Of a stretch of 64,000 nt of DNA, positions 1 to 7,758 are shown piece after piece (the first letter of the stretch is position 1; every line of letters begins with the position of its first letter). Origin of the DNA: Agarilytica rhodophyticola (GTDB lineage Bacteria; Pseudomonadota; Gammaproteobacteria; Pseudomonadales; Cellvibrionaceae). The position numbers and the translations under genes were made by a program. The notes below the pieces were generated by a model, which had not been told where the DNA came from, did no database searches, and was given only the letters and a program-made list of their open reading frames with translations. The stretch spans positions 4,246,501-4,310,500 of the forward strand of contig NZ_CP020038.1 of assembly GCF_002157225.2 (NCBI RefSeq), read 5' to 3'.

Positions 1-1013
1 TCGCCCGCTTGATTTCTCGCTTCAAAGGCACCGTCTGACCACATATACAAACGATCACCATAATCCAGCTGGAAGGTTTGACTTTCGCCATTAAAACTCT
101 TACTCGGCAGCACGCCTAATGGTAAGTTTTTAGATGCCAAAAGTTCATATTTTCCTGTGCTTTTCAAATACAGAAAGGCCTCGGGCAAGCCGCCATTCCA
201 TACTTTGATGCGCCGCTCCTTGAAATTGATATCGACACAAATGGCGCAACAGAAAAAACCTATTGGCAAAATGTCGTTTAACTTTTGATTAATTTCTCGC
301 AAGATATCAGACATACTGAAACCCTTGCGCACCATACCGTAGAAAGTTGACGCCAACGGCATAGAGCCAATGGCCGCTGGTAGGCCGTGCCCTGTAAAGT
401 CGCCTAACATGACGACCATGTTACCATTGGGACTGAATTCAGAAACCAGGACATCGCCGTTAAACACAGCCAAGGGCGACATGTAATGACGAATGTTGCC
501 CATATCCAGGCAACCTGTCGGTGCAATTTTATCGAATACTTGTTTAGCGACGGTTTGTTCTTGAATTAGATGGCGGTTGTGCTCTTCAATCTGCGCTTTT
601 TGATTTAACAAAGTGGTGTGCATTCTTCGAAGACGACCAAACGACTTAATCTTCGATTGCAATACCACTGGATTATATGGTTTAGGAATAAAATCATCGC
701 CACCGGCTTCTAGACATTCGACCAAGTCGGCCTGATCTTTTAACGATGTCAGAAAGATAATGGGCACCATATCCTCATTGCCCATGTCCCGTATTTTCCT
801 GGCAGCTTCAATGCCTCCCATATTTGGCATCAGAACATCCAGCAGCACCACGTCAGGGGACTTCTCCTGAAAAGCAGTAAGTGCCTGTTCGCCGTCGGCT
901 ACACCAATAGGGATATGGCCAGCTTTGGCGACAATGGTTTCAAGAATAAATCGATCAGATGCAGAATCCTCTGCAATAAGAATTTTAAGAGAATCTTGAG
1001 GCTCGTTATTCAA
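1..1013 (-). CDS. Response regulator fused to PP2C/SpoIIE-type Ser/Thr phosphatase (partial, TTG start)
   Basis: An open minus-strand frame runs off the left window edge. I read it from a TTG at 1011-1013 (MNNEPQDSLKILIAEDSASD), because an in-frame TAG lies six bases upstream and no ATG lies between. A purine-rich AGGAAAGCAGGGG stretch upstream can serve as ribosome binding site. The first ~125 residues are a receiver domain (IAEDS acidic pocket, phospho-acceptor Asp in VVLLDVLMP, Lys in IPKPY). A coiled linker follows, then a PP2C-like domain with FNGDVLVSE, GDFTGHGLPAA and WSDGAFEA, which hold the metal-binding Asp residues. By family knowledge such proteins dephosphorylate a STAS anti-sigma antagonist when the receiver is phosphorylated (RsbU/HsbR logic). 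The STAS gene lies 28 bases upstream, so the two are a likely partner-switch pair. Any C-terminal kinase domain would lie outside the window. Confidence 0.85.
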   Translation of the reverse strand, partial: MNNEPQDSLKILIAEDSASDRFILETIVAKAGHIPIGVADGEQALTAFQEKSPDVVLLDVLMPNMGGIEAARKIRDMGNEDMVPIIFLTSLKDQADLVECLEAGGDDFIPKPYNPVVLQSKIKSFGRLRRMHTTLLNQKAQIEEHNRHLIQEQTVAKQVFDKIAPTGCLDMGNIRHYMSPLAVFNGDVLVSEFSPNGNMVVMLGDFTGHGLPAAIGSMPLASTFYGMVRKGFSMSDILREINQKLNDILPIGFFCCAICVDINFKERRIKVWNGGLPEAFLYLKSTGKYELLASKNLPLGVLPSKSFNGESQTFQLDYGDRLYMWSDGAFEARNQAG

Positions 1014-1041
1014 CGTCTATCCCCTGCTTTCCTGCGGCCTA

Positions 1042-1350
1042 TTACTCGATGACAAACAGTTGCTCAAAGCTGGAAATGGCAAATATTTTCTTTACTTCTG
1101 GCGAACAATTATCAATAACAATATTGGCTTTATCTCCACCTGCGTGATCACGTAATACGAGCAACATACCTAAGGCCGAACTATCCAAATGAACGGTTTC
1201 TGCCAAATCAACTACGTAGCGCTGAATATTATCGGAATCAACATTTTCGAAGCTACGTCTAAACTGTTCTAGAGAAGAGGCATCGAATCGTCCTTCAATA
1301 GATATTGTTAACGCTTCACCATTATCAGAAAGACATGATGTTATCGACAT
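1042..1350 (-). CDS. STAS-domain anti-sigma factor antagonist (HsbA/SpoIIAA-like)
   Basis: The 102-residue protein is a single STAS domain. The VVDLAETVHLDSSALGML segment matches the SpoIIAA phosphorylation loop, with Ser57 in DSSAL as probable phospho-acceptor. The product should be cytosolic and act by protein-protein switching, bound or released by an anti-sigma/kinase according to its phosphorylation. It lies between cheB and the response regulator-PP2C gene, all on one strand with short gaps, so it is probably part of the chemotaxis transcript. In Pseudomonas aeruginosa an equivalent HsbA-HsbR pair controls the flagellar anti-sigma factor FlgM and a diguanylate cyclase; the same role here is inference. 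No anti-sigma kinase gene is visible in the window. Confidence 0.85.
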   Translation of the reverse strand: MSITSCLSDNGEALTISIEGRFDASSLEQFRRSFENVDSDNIQRYVVDLAETVHLDSSALGMLLVLRDHAGGDKANIVIDNCSPEVKKIFAISSFEQLFVIE

Positions 1351-1409
1351 ATAAAACGTATCCTAAGTTAGAATTCAATTATTACGCTTACTAAAAGCAT
1401 AGCTCAATT

Positions 1410-2474
1410 TTATCTAAAGGCTACAGATAATATTTCCGAAGCCACTCGATTAAGTGGCAATATTTTTTCTGCTCCCCCAATTTTAACAGCATGCCCAGGC
1501 ATTCCCCAAACCACACTAGAAGCCTCATCTTGAGCAACGGTCACGCAATTTGCCTGTTTCATACGCAGCAATGCCTCTGACCCATCAGCTCCCATGCCTG
1601 TTAGCAGCACCCCCATGGTATTTCTGCCACCAGACGCTTCCAGTACGGAATCATATAACACTTCCACAGATGGCATATGTCGATTAACTGGTCCGCTATT
1701 GTCGAGTTTACAGATATAAGATCCAGCCGCCAAGACAACTTTTAAATGTGCATCTCCCGGAGCAATATAAGCACAACCAGATTTAATCGGCTGACCATCC
1801 TCTGCTTGGTAAACATTGATCTTCGATGCATTATCTACTCTGCGAGCAAAAGACGCACTGAAGGTCCCGGGAATATGCTGGGCGATTACGATTGCCGGTG
1901 AATTTTCAGGTAAACATGTTATCACTTCTTTAATCGCTTCAGTACCACCAGTAGACGCTCCTATTGCACAAAGAAAATCGGTACGCAAACACTTGCGCCC
2001 GATCAAAGAATTATTTCTTTTTGCCTCCTCGACCAGCTTTTCTTTTTCCCTTTTAGTAGCTTTAGGTCGAACATTGGCACGTGATGCATGCCAGACTTTC
2101 TCAAGAATGGTTTGACGACAACTCTCCAATCCTCCAGAGCCATCGCTTTTGGGCTTAGGAACAAAATCCACCGCGCCATGCTCAAGGGCCTCTAAAGTGA
2201 CCGGTGCTCCCTGCTGCGTCAGTGTGGAAATCATAACCACTGGCATAGGCCTTAAACGCATCAGGTTTTGTAAAAACATAATGCCGTTCATTTTAGGCAT
2301 TTCGATATCGAGAGTGAGAACATCAGGGTTGTGCTTCTTGATGAGATCACGAGCCTGATAGGCATCCTCAGCAGCGGCAACAACCTTAAAGCGTGAATCA
2401 GACTCGAAAATTTCCGTCAGCAATGCACGAATAAGGGCAGAGTCATCGATGATTAATACCTTCACAGCACACAT
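1410..2474 (-). CDS. cheB: Chemotaxis protein-glutamate methylesterase/deamidase CheB
   Basis: CheB removes methyl groups from receptor glutamates and deamidates glutamines, giving adaptation. The 354-residue protein has an N-terminal receiver (Asp-Asp at 10-11, phospho-acceptor Asp56 in TLDIEMP, Lys in VPKPK), a Lys/Glu-rich linker at about 125-160, and a C-terminal methylesterase domain. The catalytic triad is visible as Ser174 (GASTGG), His200 (IAQHIPG) and Asp297 (GMGADG). Length is usual for the family. It lies 33 bases after cheD in the order cheR-cheD-cheB. The first ATG is used; a GTG three codons in (VKVLIIDD) would also give a normal receiver. It should act on the receptor at 4409-7150. 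Confidence 0.96.
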   Translation of the reverse strand: MCAVKVLIIDDSALIRALLTEIFESDSRFKVVAAAEDAYQARDLIKKHNPDVLTLDIEMPKMNGIMFLQNLMRLRPMPVVMISTLTQQGAPVTLEALEHGAVDFVPKPKSDGSGGLESCRQTILEKVWHASRANVRPKATKREKEKLVEEAKRNNSLIGRKCLRTDFLCAIGASTGGTEAIKEVITCLPENSPAIVIAQHIPGTFSASFARRVDNASKINVYQAEDGQPIKSGCAYIAPGDAHLKVVLAAGSYICKLDNSGPVNRHMPSVEVLYDSVLEASGGRNTMGVLLTGMGADGSEALLRMKQANCVTVAQDEASSVVWGMPGHAVKIGGAEKILPLNRVASEILSVAFR

Positions 2475-2507
2475 GTTAAATATCTTCTCTTGTCTAAAAA
2501 AAATTGA

Positions 2508-3143
2508 TTAAAATAATTCCACATCGCCACTGGTATCGGGTTTTTTGTTCATGGAGTCATAGTATTCTTTCTCACGACGCTGAATGGTGTCGTTATTTTG
2601 CGTTTGCAAACGTTTTAACTTGACTGACCCGGTATCAGGGAAATACATTACTTTACGTGGGCAAGTACTACCCACATCTTGCGCGTCTATAGAAAGCCCT
2701 TCTTGGTGAAGAAAATTGGTCACAAAATCGATATTGCGGGCTCCCACATCAATAGAGGAAAAATTAGCCATCACCTTACCGCCACCAAATATCTTTATCT
2801 CAAAGTTACTTTTGTTACCACCTTGCTTCAGTATTTCATTGACCAGGTATTCCATCGCCCAGTTGCCATAGGCCAACTCGGCTGAAATGGCTGCAGATGC
2901 AGCCTGCCCATCTTGTATCGGCAGCATAAAATGATTCATACCACCAACGCCTATTCTCTTATCTCGAATACATGCTGAAATACAAGAACCCAACACGGTT
3001 ACGATAATTTCACCCGTCTTACTAACATAGCACTCCCCCGGTTTTATTTTTGCCGTCGGCATTTTCATCCGCGGATCCCAATAACGATTAATATGCTCAA
3101 AGCCGGGAAGTGTGGGCGTTGTTATTTTTTGTTTTAGTGACAT
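2508..3143 (-). CDS. cheD: Chemoreceptor glutamine deamidase CheD
   Basis: CheD deamidates specific receptor glutamines and in some bacteria is a partner of CheC or CheY. The 211-residue protein carries the CheD core: VTVLGSCISACI with catalytic Cys54, GVGGMNHFMLP with His71, and the KIFGGGKVM segment. About 30 extra residues precede the core and a charged ~25-residue tail ends in DVELF. The ATG overlaps the cheR stop by one base (TAATG), which implies translational coupling. A CheD beside a soluble Aer2-like receptor is typical of the Pseudomonas che2 / Vibrio cluster III class of chemotaxis operon. No cheC is present in the window. Confidence 0.95.
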   Translation of the reverse strand: MSLKQKITTPTLPGFEHINRYWDPRMKMPTAKIKPGECYVSKTGEIIVTVLGSCISACIRDKRIGVGGMNHFMLPIQDGQAASAAISAELAYGNWAMEYLVNEILKQGGNKSNFEIKIFGGGKVMANFSSIDVGARNIDFVTNFLHQEGLSIDAQDVGSTCPRKVMYFPDTGSVKLKRLQTQNNDTIQRREKEYYDSMNKKPDTSGDVELF

Positions 3144-3997
3144 TATCTATTTCTCTCATAAATCGTTCGTCCTAGTGATGTAAAACGATCGGTAACATTA
3201 TGAAGGCTCTCAGAGTGGCCAATAAATAGTTTGCCATTCGTTGTGAGAATATTGGCATAACGATCGAACAGTTTCTTTTGAGTATCAATATTGAAGTAAA
3301 TAACCACGTTACGACAAAAGATTACATCGAACTGTCCTTTCATCGGCCAGTCATGCAAGAGATTTAATTGATTAAACTGAATTCGGCTTTGTATTTCAGG
3401 CTTCACTTGGCCACTACCATCAGCCTTATTAAAGTTAATGTATTTTTTATATTGGCTGGGGATACCATCAACCCTATCCTCTGCATAATGGCCAGCCCTA
3501 GCGGTAGCCACAACATTGGAGTCGAGGTCGGTCGCCAGAATTTTTACATCCCATTTTCTAATGTGAGTGAAATGATCTAACACCATCGAAATGGAATAAG
3601 GCTCCTCACCCGTAGAACAACCAGCAGACCAGATACGAATTCTACGTGTGCCAGCATTCTTTTTTATAAGGTCTGGAATAACAGTTTCGTTGAGATATTC
3701 AAAGTGATGATTTTCTCGAAAGAATGAAGTTAGATTAGTAGTAATAGCGTTAATGAAATCAGTAAGTTCTGTATTGCCTTCACTCTCGATAAGATCGCAA
3801 TAGCTTGAAAAACTATTAAGTTTAAGGGCTCGCAAACGTCTAACGATGCGGCTATAAACCATATTTTTCTTTTGATCACTAAGGGTAATACCAGTAAGAT
3901 TAAACGCGATCTTTTGAATACGACGAAAGTCCTTGTCCATCATATTGTATTCGCGTGACGGAGGGCTATCAGTATTTTTAGCGGGGGCAGAATTCAT
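3143..3997 (-). CDS. cheR: Chemotaxis protein methyltransferase CheR
   Basis: CheR methylates receptor glutamates with S-adenosylmethionine. I start it at the ATG at 3997 (MNSAPAKNTDSPP), giving 284 residues; a TTG at 4066 keeps the frame open but would add a 23-residue leader unlike the family. An AGGA lies about 14 bases upstream of the ATG, longer than usual spacing. The N-terminal helical CheR domain (DFRRIQKIAFNLTGI) is followed by the SAM-binding Rossmann domain with RIWSAGCSTGEEPYS, LATDLDSNV and FDVIFCRNVVIYF. The receptor at 4409-7150 ends in an EWEEF pentapeptide of the kind that docks CheR, so receptor and enzyme fit each other. Confidence 0.94.
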   Translation of the reverse strand: MNSAPAKNTDSPPSREYNMMDKDFRRIQKIAFNLTGITLSDQKKNMVYSRIVRRLRALKLNSFSSYCDLIESEGNTELTDFINAITTNLTSFFRENHHFEYLNETVIPDLIKKNAGTRRIRIWSAGCSTGEEPYSISMVLDHFTHIRKWDVKILATDLDSNVVATARAGHYAEDRVDGIPSQYKKYINFNKADGSGQVKPEIQSRIQFNQLNLLHDWPMKGQFDVIFCRNVVIYFNIDTQKKLFDRYANILTTNGKLFIGHSESLHNVTDRFTSLGRTIYERNR

Positions 3998-4408
3998 AAT
4001 TTTAACCAACGTCCTGATACTATTTTTATATCTTAAAGAACAGGACGTTGGGCTAAGCTTGATCAATCTAGAGTTTTATAATATTTGGCTAATTACATCT
4101 TTCATTCTTATTAATACTAAATAGCCAATATTAATCTACTACGCCTCTATCCATTTAAGACACTAATTTTGATACGTTTAAAATATTTAATCAAAAGTAC
4201 AACTAAAAACTACTACGCACTAGTGACTGTAATATTATTTTCCTTGAAAACTAAATATTCCAGCATACATATAGACAAAGTAAAAGCCCGAAATATTCTA
4301 TTAGTATTATATGTTTATCACTTTATAGTATCTCTTTAGAAAGTGTTAAGCGCTTGCTGCAACCTTTTAATTTAAGATCTTACAAAAAGCACTTAACACA
4401 TTTAGGAA
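3998..4408. other. Intergenic gap between MCP and cheR
   Basis: This 411-base AT-rich gap inside the chemotaxis cluster holds no convincing gene. Its only clear structure is the inverted repeat at 4343-4399. I saw no sigma-54 or sigma-28 consensus in the remainder. Because the gap follows a hairpin, cheR-cheD-cheB may be transcribed partly from a promoter located here, but none could be assigned. Confidence 0.5.
4343..4399 (-). terminator. Inverted repeat after the MCP gene, possible terminator/attenuator
   Basis: Arms 4343-4355 and 4387-4399 are complementary over 13 positions, with one position that becomes G-U in the minus-strand RNA. They enclose a 31-base loop. The stem starts 10 bases after the MCP stop codon and is followed only by a short UUUCU tract, so it may attenuate rather than terminate fully. 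Confidence 0.45.
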
Positions 4409-7150
4409 TTAAAACTCTTCCCACTCATCATGAGAACCGGAAGAACCACTAGAATGACTGGTTGATGAACTGCTTGCTGCAGGCCGCGACGGCGTTTTAG
4501 AGAACGAAGCTGGAGCAGAGGCCACTGGAGCTGCCGCAGGAGCACCACCACCTCCGCCGAGCGAATCACCGTGACTGAAAAACTCAACAACACTCTTCAT
4601 AGAGCGTGCTTGATCCGACATTGCCTGACCGGCTGCAGATGCCTCCTCAACCAGGGCCGCATTTTGCTGTGTCATTTCGTCCATCTGGGTTATTGCCGTA
4701 TTCACCTGTTCGATACCTGCGGATTGTTCTTTTGCTGCGCCGGCGATTTCTTGCATCATCACAGTCACTTCATCAACAGAAGTAACAATTTTTGCAAGTA
4801 CTTCCCCTGAATGGTTGACCAAGGAAGTACCATCTTCTACTTTGGAAACACTATCTCGAATCAAGTCTTTAATTTCTTTTGCTGCACCGGCCGAACGTTG
4901 CGCTAGGTTCCGTACCTCTCCGGCCACAACTGCGAATCCTCGACCCTGCTCACCAGCTCTTGCTGCTTCCACTGCGGCGTTAAGTGCTAATAGATTCGTT
5001 TGGAAAGCAATTTCATCAATCACACTAATGATGTCGCTAATTTTCTTACTCGATTTATTTATCTCTTCCATTGCCGACACTGCATTTTCTACAACACCGC
5101 CTCCGTCTCTCGCTAACATTTGTGCATCCACCGTCATGGCGTTAGCTTTCTCAGCATTTTCGGCACTTTGTTTAACAGCAGCGGTCATTTCTTCCATACT
5201 CGCTGCTGTCTCTTCTAATGACGAAGCTTGTGACTCTGTCCTATGACTTAAATCAGCATTACCTTGTGCGATTTCATCGGCGGATAAGCCTATAGAGTCG
5301 GCTGACATGCGAATATTGGCAATAACCTCTGTTAGTTTTTCTGCCGTAGCATTGGCATCATTTTTCAGTTGCCCAAATGAGCCCTGATAGTCACGGGTAA
5401 TACGCTCATTAAGGTTACCCTTAGCTATGGATCCAAGCATCCTAACAATATCATTGAGGGCAATTTCCATTGTACTCACAAGATTATTAATGCCTTTACT
5501 AAGATTATGGAAAAAGCCTTCTTTACCATCCATTGAAATATGTTGCGAAAAACTACCTTCACTGGCAGCGGCTATAACACTATCAATCTCTCTCTCCATC
5601 GCCATTTCTGCAGTTCTATCATTCCATTCAACCACCGTTCCCACACGTTCATTATCTTGATAAACAGGGTTGGCAATCACGGTAAAAGTGCGTCCACCTA
5701 CTTCAGCTTTACCGTTAAATACACCGCGCATATCACGTAATAGGTTACGTTGATGGCTGGGATCTTTATGGAAGACATCAATGTTCACGCCCATAAGTTT
5801 ACTAACATCAAATGAAGGTAGGTCTTTTTTGATATCAGACTCTGCCCTTTGCATCATACCTTGGACAGCTTTATTCATATAAATAATATGCGCATCTTCA
5901 TCGGCAATCATAACGTTAGCGGTTACATTATCGAGCGCTTGTTTGACACGCTCATTTTCAGCAGCCAAACGTCGTTCTTCTTTTTGCTGTGCTAACGCTT
6001 CCGTCTTATCGTTCCATTCAACAACAGTGCCAATAAATTTACCGTCCTCGTCATGCAGTGGCGTTGCGATTAAACCAAAAGTTAGTCCTGACAGTGGTAA
6101 GTCAGCGCGATAACTCTTGGTTAAGCTTTTAAGAAGGTTACGTTGGTGAGAAGGGTTTTTATGGAAAATATCTACATTAGTCCCCAGTAGTTGGCTACTG
6201 TTGAAATTAGGCAATTGCTCCCGAATTTCATTCTCACGGTTACGCATCATTTCTCTAACCGCACTATTCATATAAGTAATTGTCATGTCTTCGTTAGCAA
6301 GCATGACTGAGGTATCGCAAACATCTAAGGCCTGGCGAATACGTAAATTCTCCTGCGCGACTTCTCGTTCTTTCTTCTCACGGTTGACCCGTTCGGTTTT
6401 ATCTTCCCATTCAACTAAGGTACCAATACGCTCACCATTTGCGTCTGTCCAGGGAGTGGCAATAAGACCAAAAGTTAGACTTCCTAATTCAAGGTCTGTT
6501 TTATACGGCTCTCGCAAATTTCGTAACATTCCGCGTTGGTGCTCGGGCCGTTGATGAAAATCATCAACACAAGTACCTATCAATGATTTAACATTAAAAT
6601 TCGGCAATTCCTTGCGCAAAGAAGATTCATTTTTCTTCAACATTTCTGTCACTGTCTCATTCATATAGACAATGTTGCAATCGTTATCTGCCAGCATAAC
6701 ATTCGCCTGGCATAGTTCTAATGCCTTAGCTTTATCCGCCAAGCGTTTAGCATCAGTAATATCAGTAGCAAATTTAACAACTTTATAAGGCCGGCCTGTT
6801 TCGTCCCGCAAAGGATTATAGGATGCCTTAATCCAAACTTCTTTGTTGTTTTTACCAAGGCGTCGAAATTCGGAAACGAAGCATTCACCGCTCGCCAAAC
6901 GCTGCCAAAAATTTTGATATTCCGGGCTATTACGTGTTTTATCGTCGATAAATATGCTGTGATGTTTACCTTGCACTTCATCTAAACGATATCCCATGGT
7001 GTTTAAAAAATTGTTGTTGGCGTGCAAGATATTGCCGGAAGTATCGAATTCAATAACAGCCTGTGTATTGTTGACCGCCTCCATTTTAGCTGCAAGTTCT
7101 TTGCACTCTTGAGAGTTTCCACTCATTGATTCTTTTAGTTTGTTAAACAT
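4409..7150 (-). CDS. Soluble Aer2-like chemoreceptor with four PAS domains (three haem-PAS-like)
   Basis: This 913-residue methyl-accepting protein has no transmembrane segment, so it should sit in a cytoplasmic array. Domains in order: PAS1 about 22-135, three near-identical tandem PAS repeats at about 145-253, 275-384 and 405-515, one or two HAMP-like units at about 518-612, and a long helical signalling domain whose tip reads [23 protein letters not shown]. The C-terminus is EWEEF, a CheR/CheB-docking pentapeptide after a flexible Gly/Ala/Ser-rich linker. Each tandem PAS carries FH(K/Q)xPxHQR and VEWxDxT. The His (199, 330, 461) to Trp (248, 379, 509) spacing of 48-49 equals that between His234 and Trp283, the haem ligand and oxygen-stabilising residue of Pseudomonas Aer2. 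Haem/O2 sensing is therefore inferred. It lies between cheW and cheR. Confidence 0.93.
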   Translation of the reverse strand: MFNKLKESMSGNSQECKELAAKMEAVNNTQAVIEFDTSGNILHANNNFLNTMGYRLDEVQGKHHSIFIDDKTRNSPEYQNFWQRLASGECFVSEFRRLGKNNKEVWIKASYNPLRDETGRPYKVVKFATDITDAKRLADKAKALELCQANVMLADNDCNIVYMNETVTEMLKKNESSLRKELPNFNVKSLIGTCVDDFHQRPEHQRGMLRNLREPYKTDLELGSLTFGLIATPWTDANGERIGTLVEWEDKTERVNREKKEREVAQENLRIRQALDVCDTSVMLANEDMTITYMNSAVREMMRNRENEIREQLPNFNSSQLLGTNVDIFHKNPSHQRNLLKSLTKSYRADLPLSGLTFGLIATPLHDEDGKFIGTVVEWNDKTEALAQQKEERRLAAENERVKQALDNVTANVMIADEDAHIIYMNKAVQGMMQRAESDIKKDLPSFDVSKLMGVNIDVFHKDPSHQRNLLRDMRGVFNGKAEVGGRTFTVIANPVYQDNERVGTVVEWNDRTAEMAMEREIDSVIAAASEGSFSQHISMDGKEGFFHNLSKGINNLVSTMEIALNDIVRMLGSIAKGNLNERITRDYQGSFGQLKNDANATAEKLTEVIANIRMSADSIGLSADEIAQGNADLSHRTESQASSLEETAASMEEMTAAVKQSAENAEKANAMTVDAQMLARDGGGVVENAVSAMEEINKSSKKISDIISVIDEIAFQTNLLALNAAVEAARAGEQGRGFAVVAGEVRNLAQRSAGAAKEIKDLIRDSVSKVEDGTSLVNHSGEVLAKIVTSVDEVTVMMQEIAGAAKEQSAGIEQVNTAITQMDEMTQQNAALVEEASAAGQAMSDQARSMKSVVEFFSHGDSLGGGGGAPAAAPVASAPASFSKTPSRPAASSSSTSHSSGSSGSHDEWEEF

Positions 7151-7168
7151 ACTTATGGCACCATCAAA

Positions 7169-7738
7169 TTATTGTTCAGCATTTTCAATTTGTTGACTAA
7201 TAGCTGTCATATTAGGAATTTCGTCCATGGAAAGCAGTCGATCTATATCCAGCAAAATCACCATTTTCTCATCCACATTGACTAACCCTTTAATAAATTC
7301 CGTATTTAGTGAATTACCAATATCCGGTGCTGTCCTCATATCTTTTTCTGCAAGCGAATATACATCGGAAACGGCGTCAACGACGATACCCATCACTCGC
7401 TCACCTTGATCAGTAGAAACTTTCAGCACAATTACCACTGTAATCGGCGTGTACTCAATACTTTCCATACCAAAGCATTGTCGTAGATCAATAATAGGAA
7501 CAATCGTACCACGCAGATTAATTACGCCTTTTATATGAGCAGGTGCATTAGGAATTGGGGTTGCGGACTCCCAGCCTCTAATCTCTTGAACACATAAAAT
7601 ATCGACTCCATACTCTTCACCAGCAACGATGAAAGTTAAAAACTGATCTGTTTCATCTGACTCAAATTCCATACCCGTATGTGAGTTTATACTGCGTACA
7701 GAATCGCTGGCGGATGAGTTGTCATTTTGTATCTGCAT
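7169..7738 (-). CDS. cheW: Chemotaxis coupling protein CheW
   Basis: CheW links receptor tips to the CheA P5 domain. The 189-residue protein has a ~30-residue polar N-terminal extension, then a CheW fold: FLTFIVAGEEYGVDI, VQEIRGWESATPIPNAPAHIKGVINLRGTIVPIIDLR, VIVLKV, VGIVVDAVSDV-type strands and a C-terminal FIKGLVNVDEKMVILLDIDRLL. It lies 20 bases after cheA and 18 before the receptor gene, so coexpression is near certain. It is the only cheW in the window. The ~20 residues after the fold (MTAISQQIENAEQ) are unremarkable. Confidence 0.96.
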   Translation of the reverse strand: MQIQNDNSSASDSVRSINSHTGMEFESDETDQFLTFIVAGEEYGVDILCVQEIRGWESATPIPNAPAHIKGVINLRGTIVPIIDLRQCFGMESIEYTPITVVIVLKVSTDQGERVMGIVVDAVSDVYSLAEKDMRTAPDIGNSLNTEFIKGLVNVDEKMVILLDIDRLLSMDEIPNMTAISQQIENAEQ

Positions 7739-7758
7739 AAAAACCTCTACAAACCCAC

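Noticed and set aside
4064-4066. TTG at 4066 as the start of cheR
   Set aside because: The 23 extra residues have no family likeness and the ATG at 3997 gives the usual CheR length.
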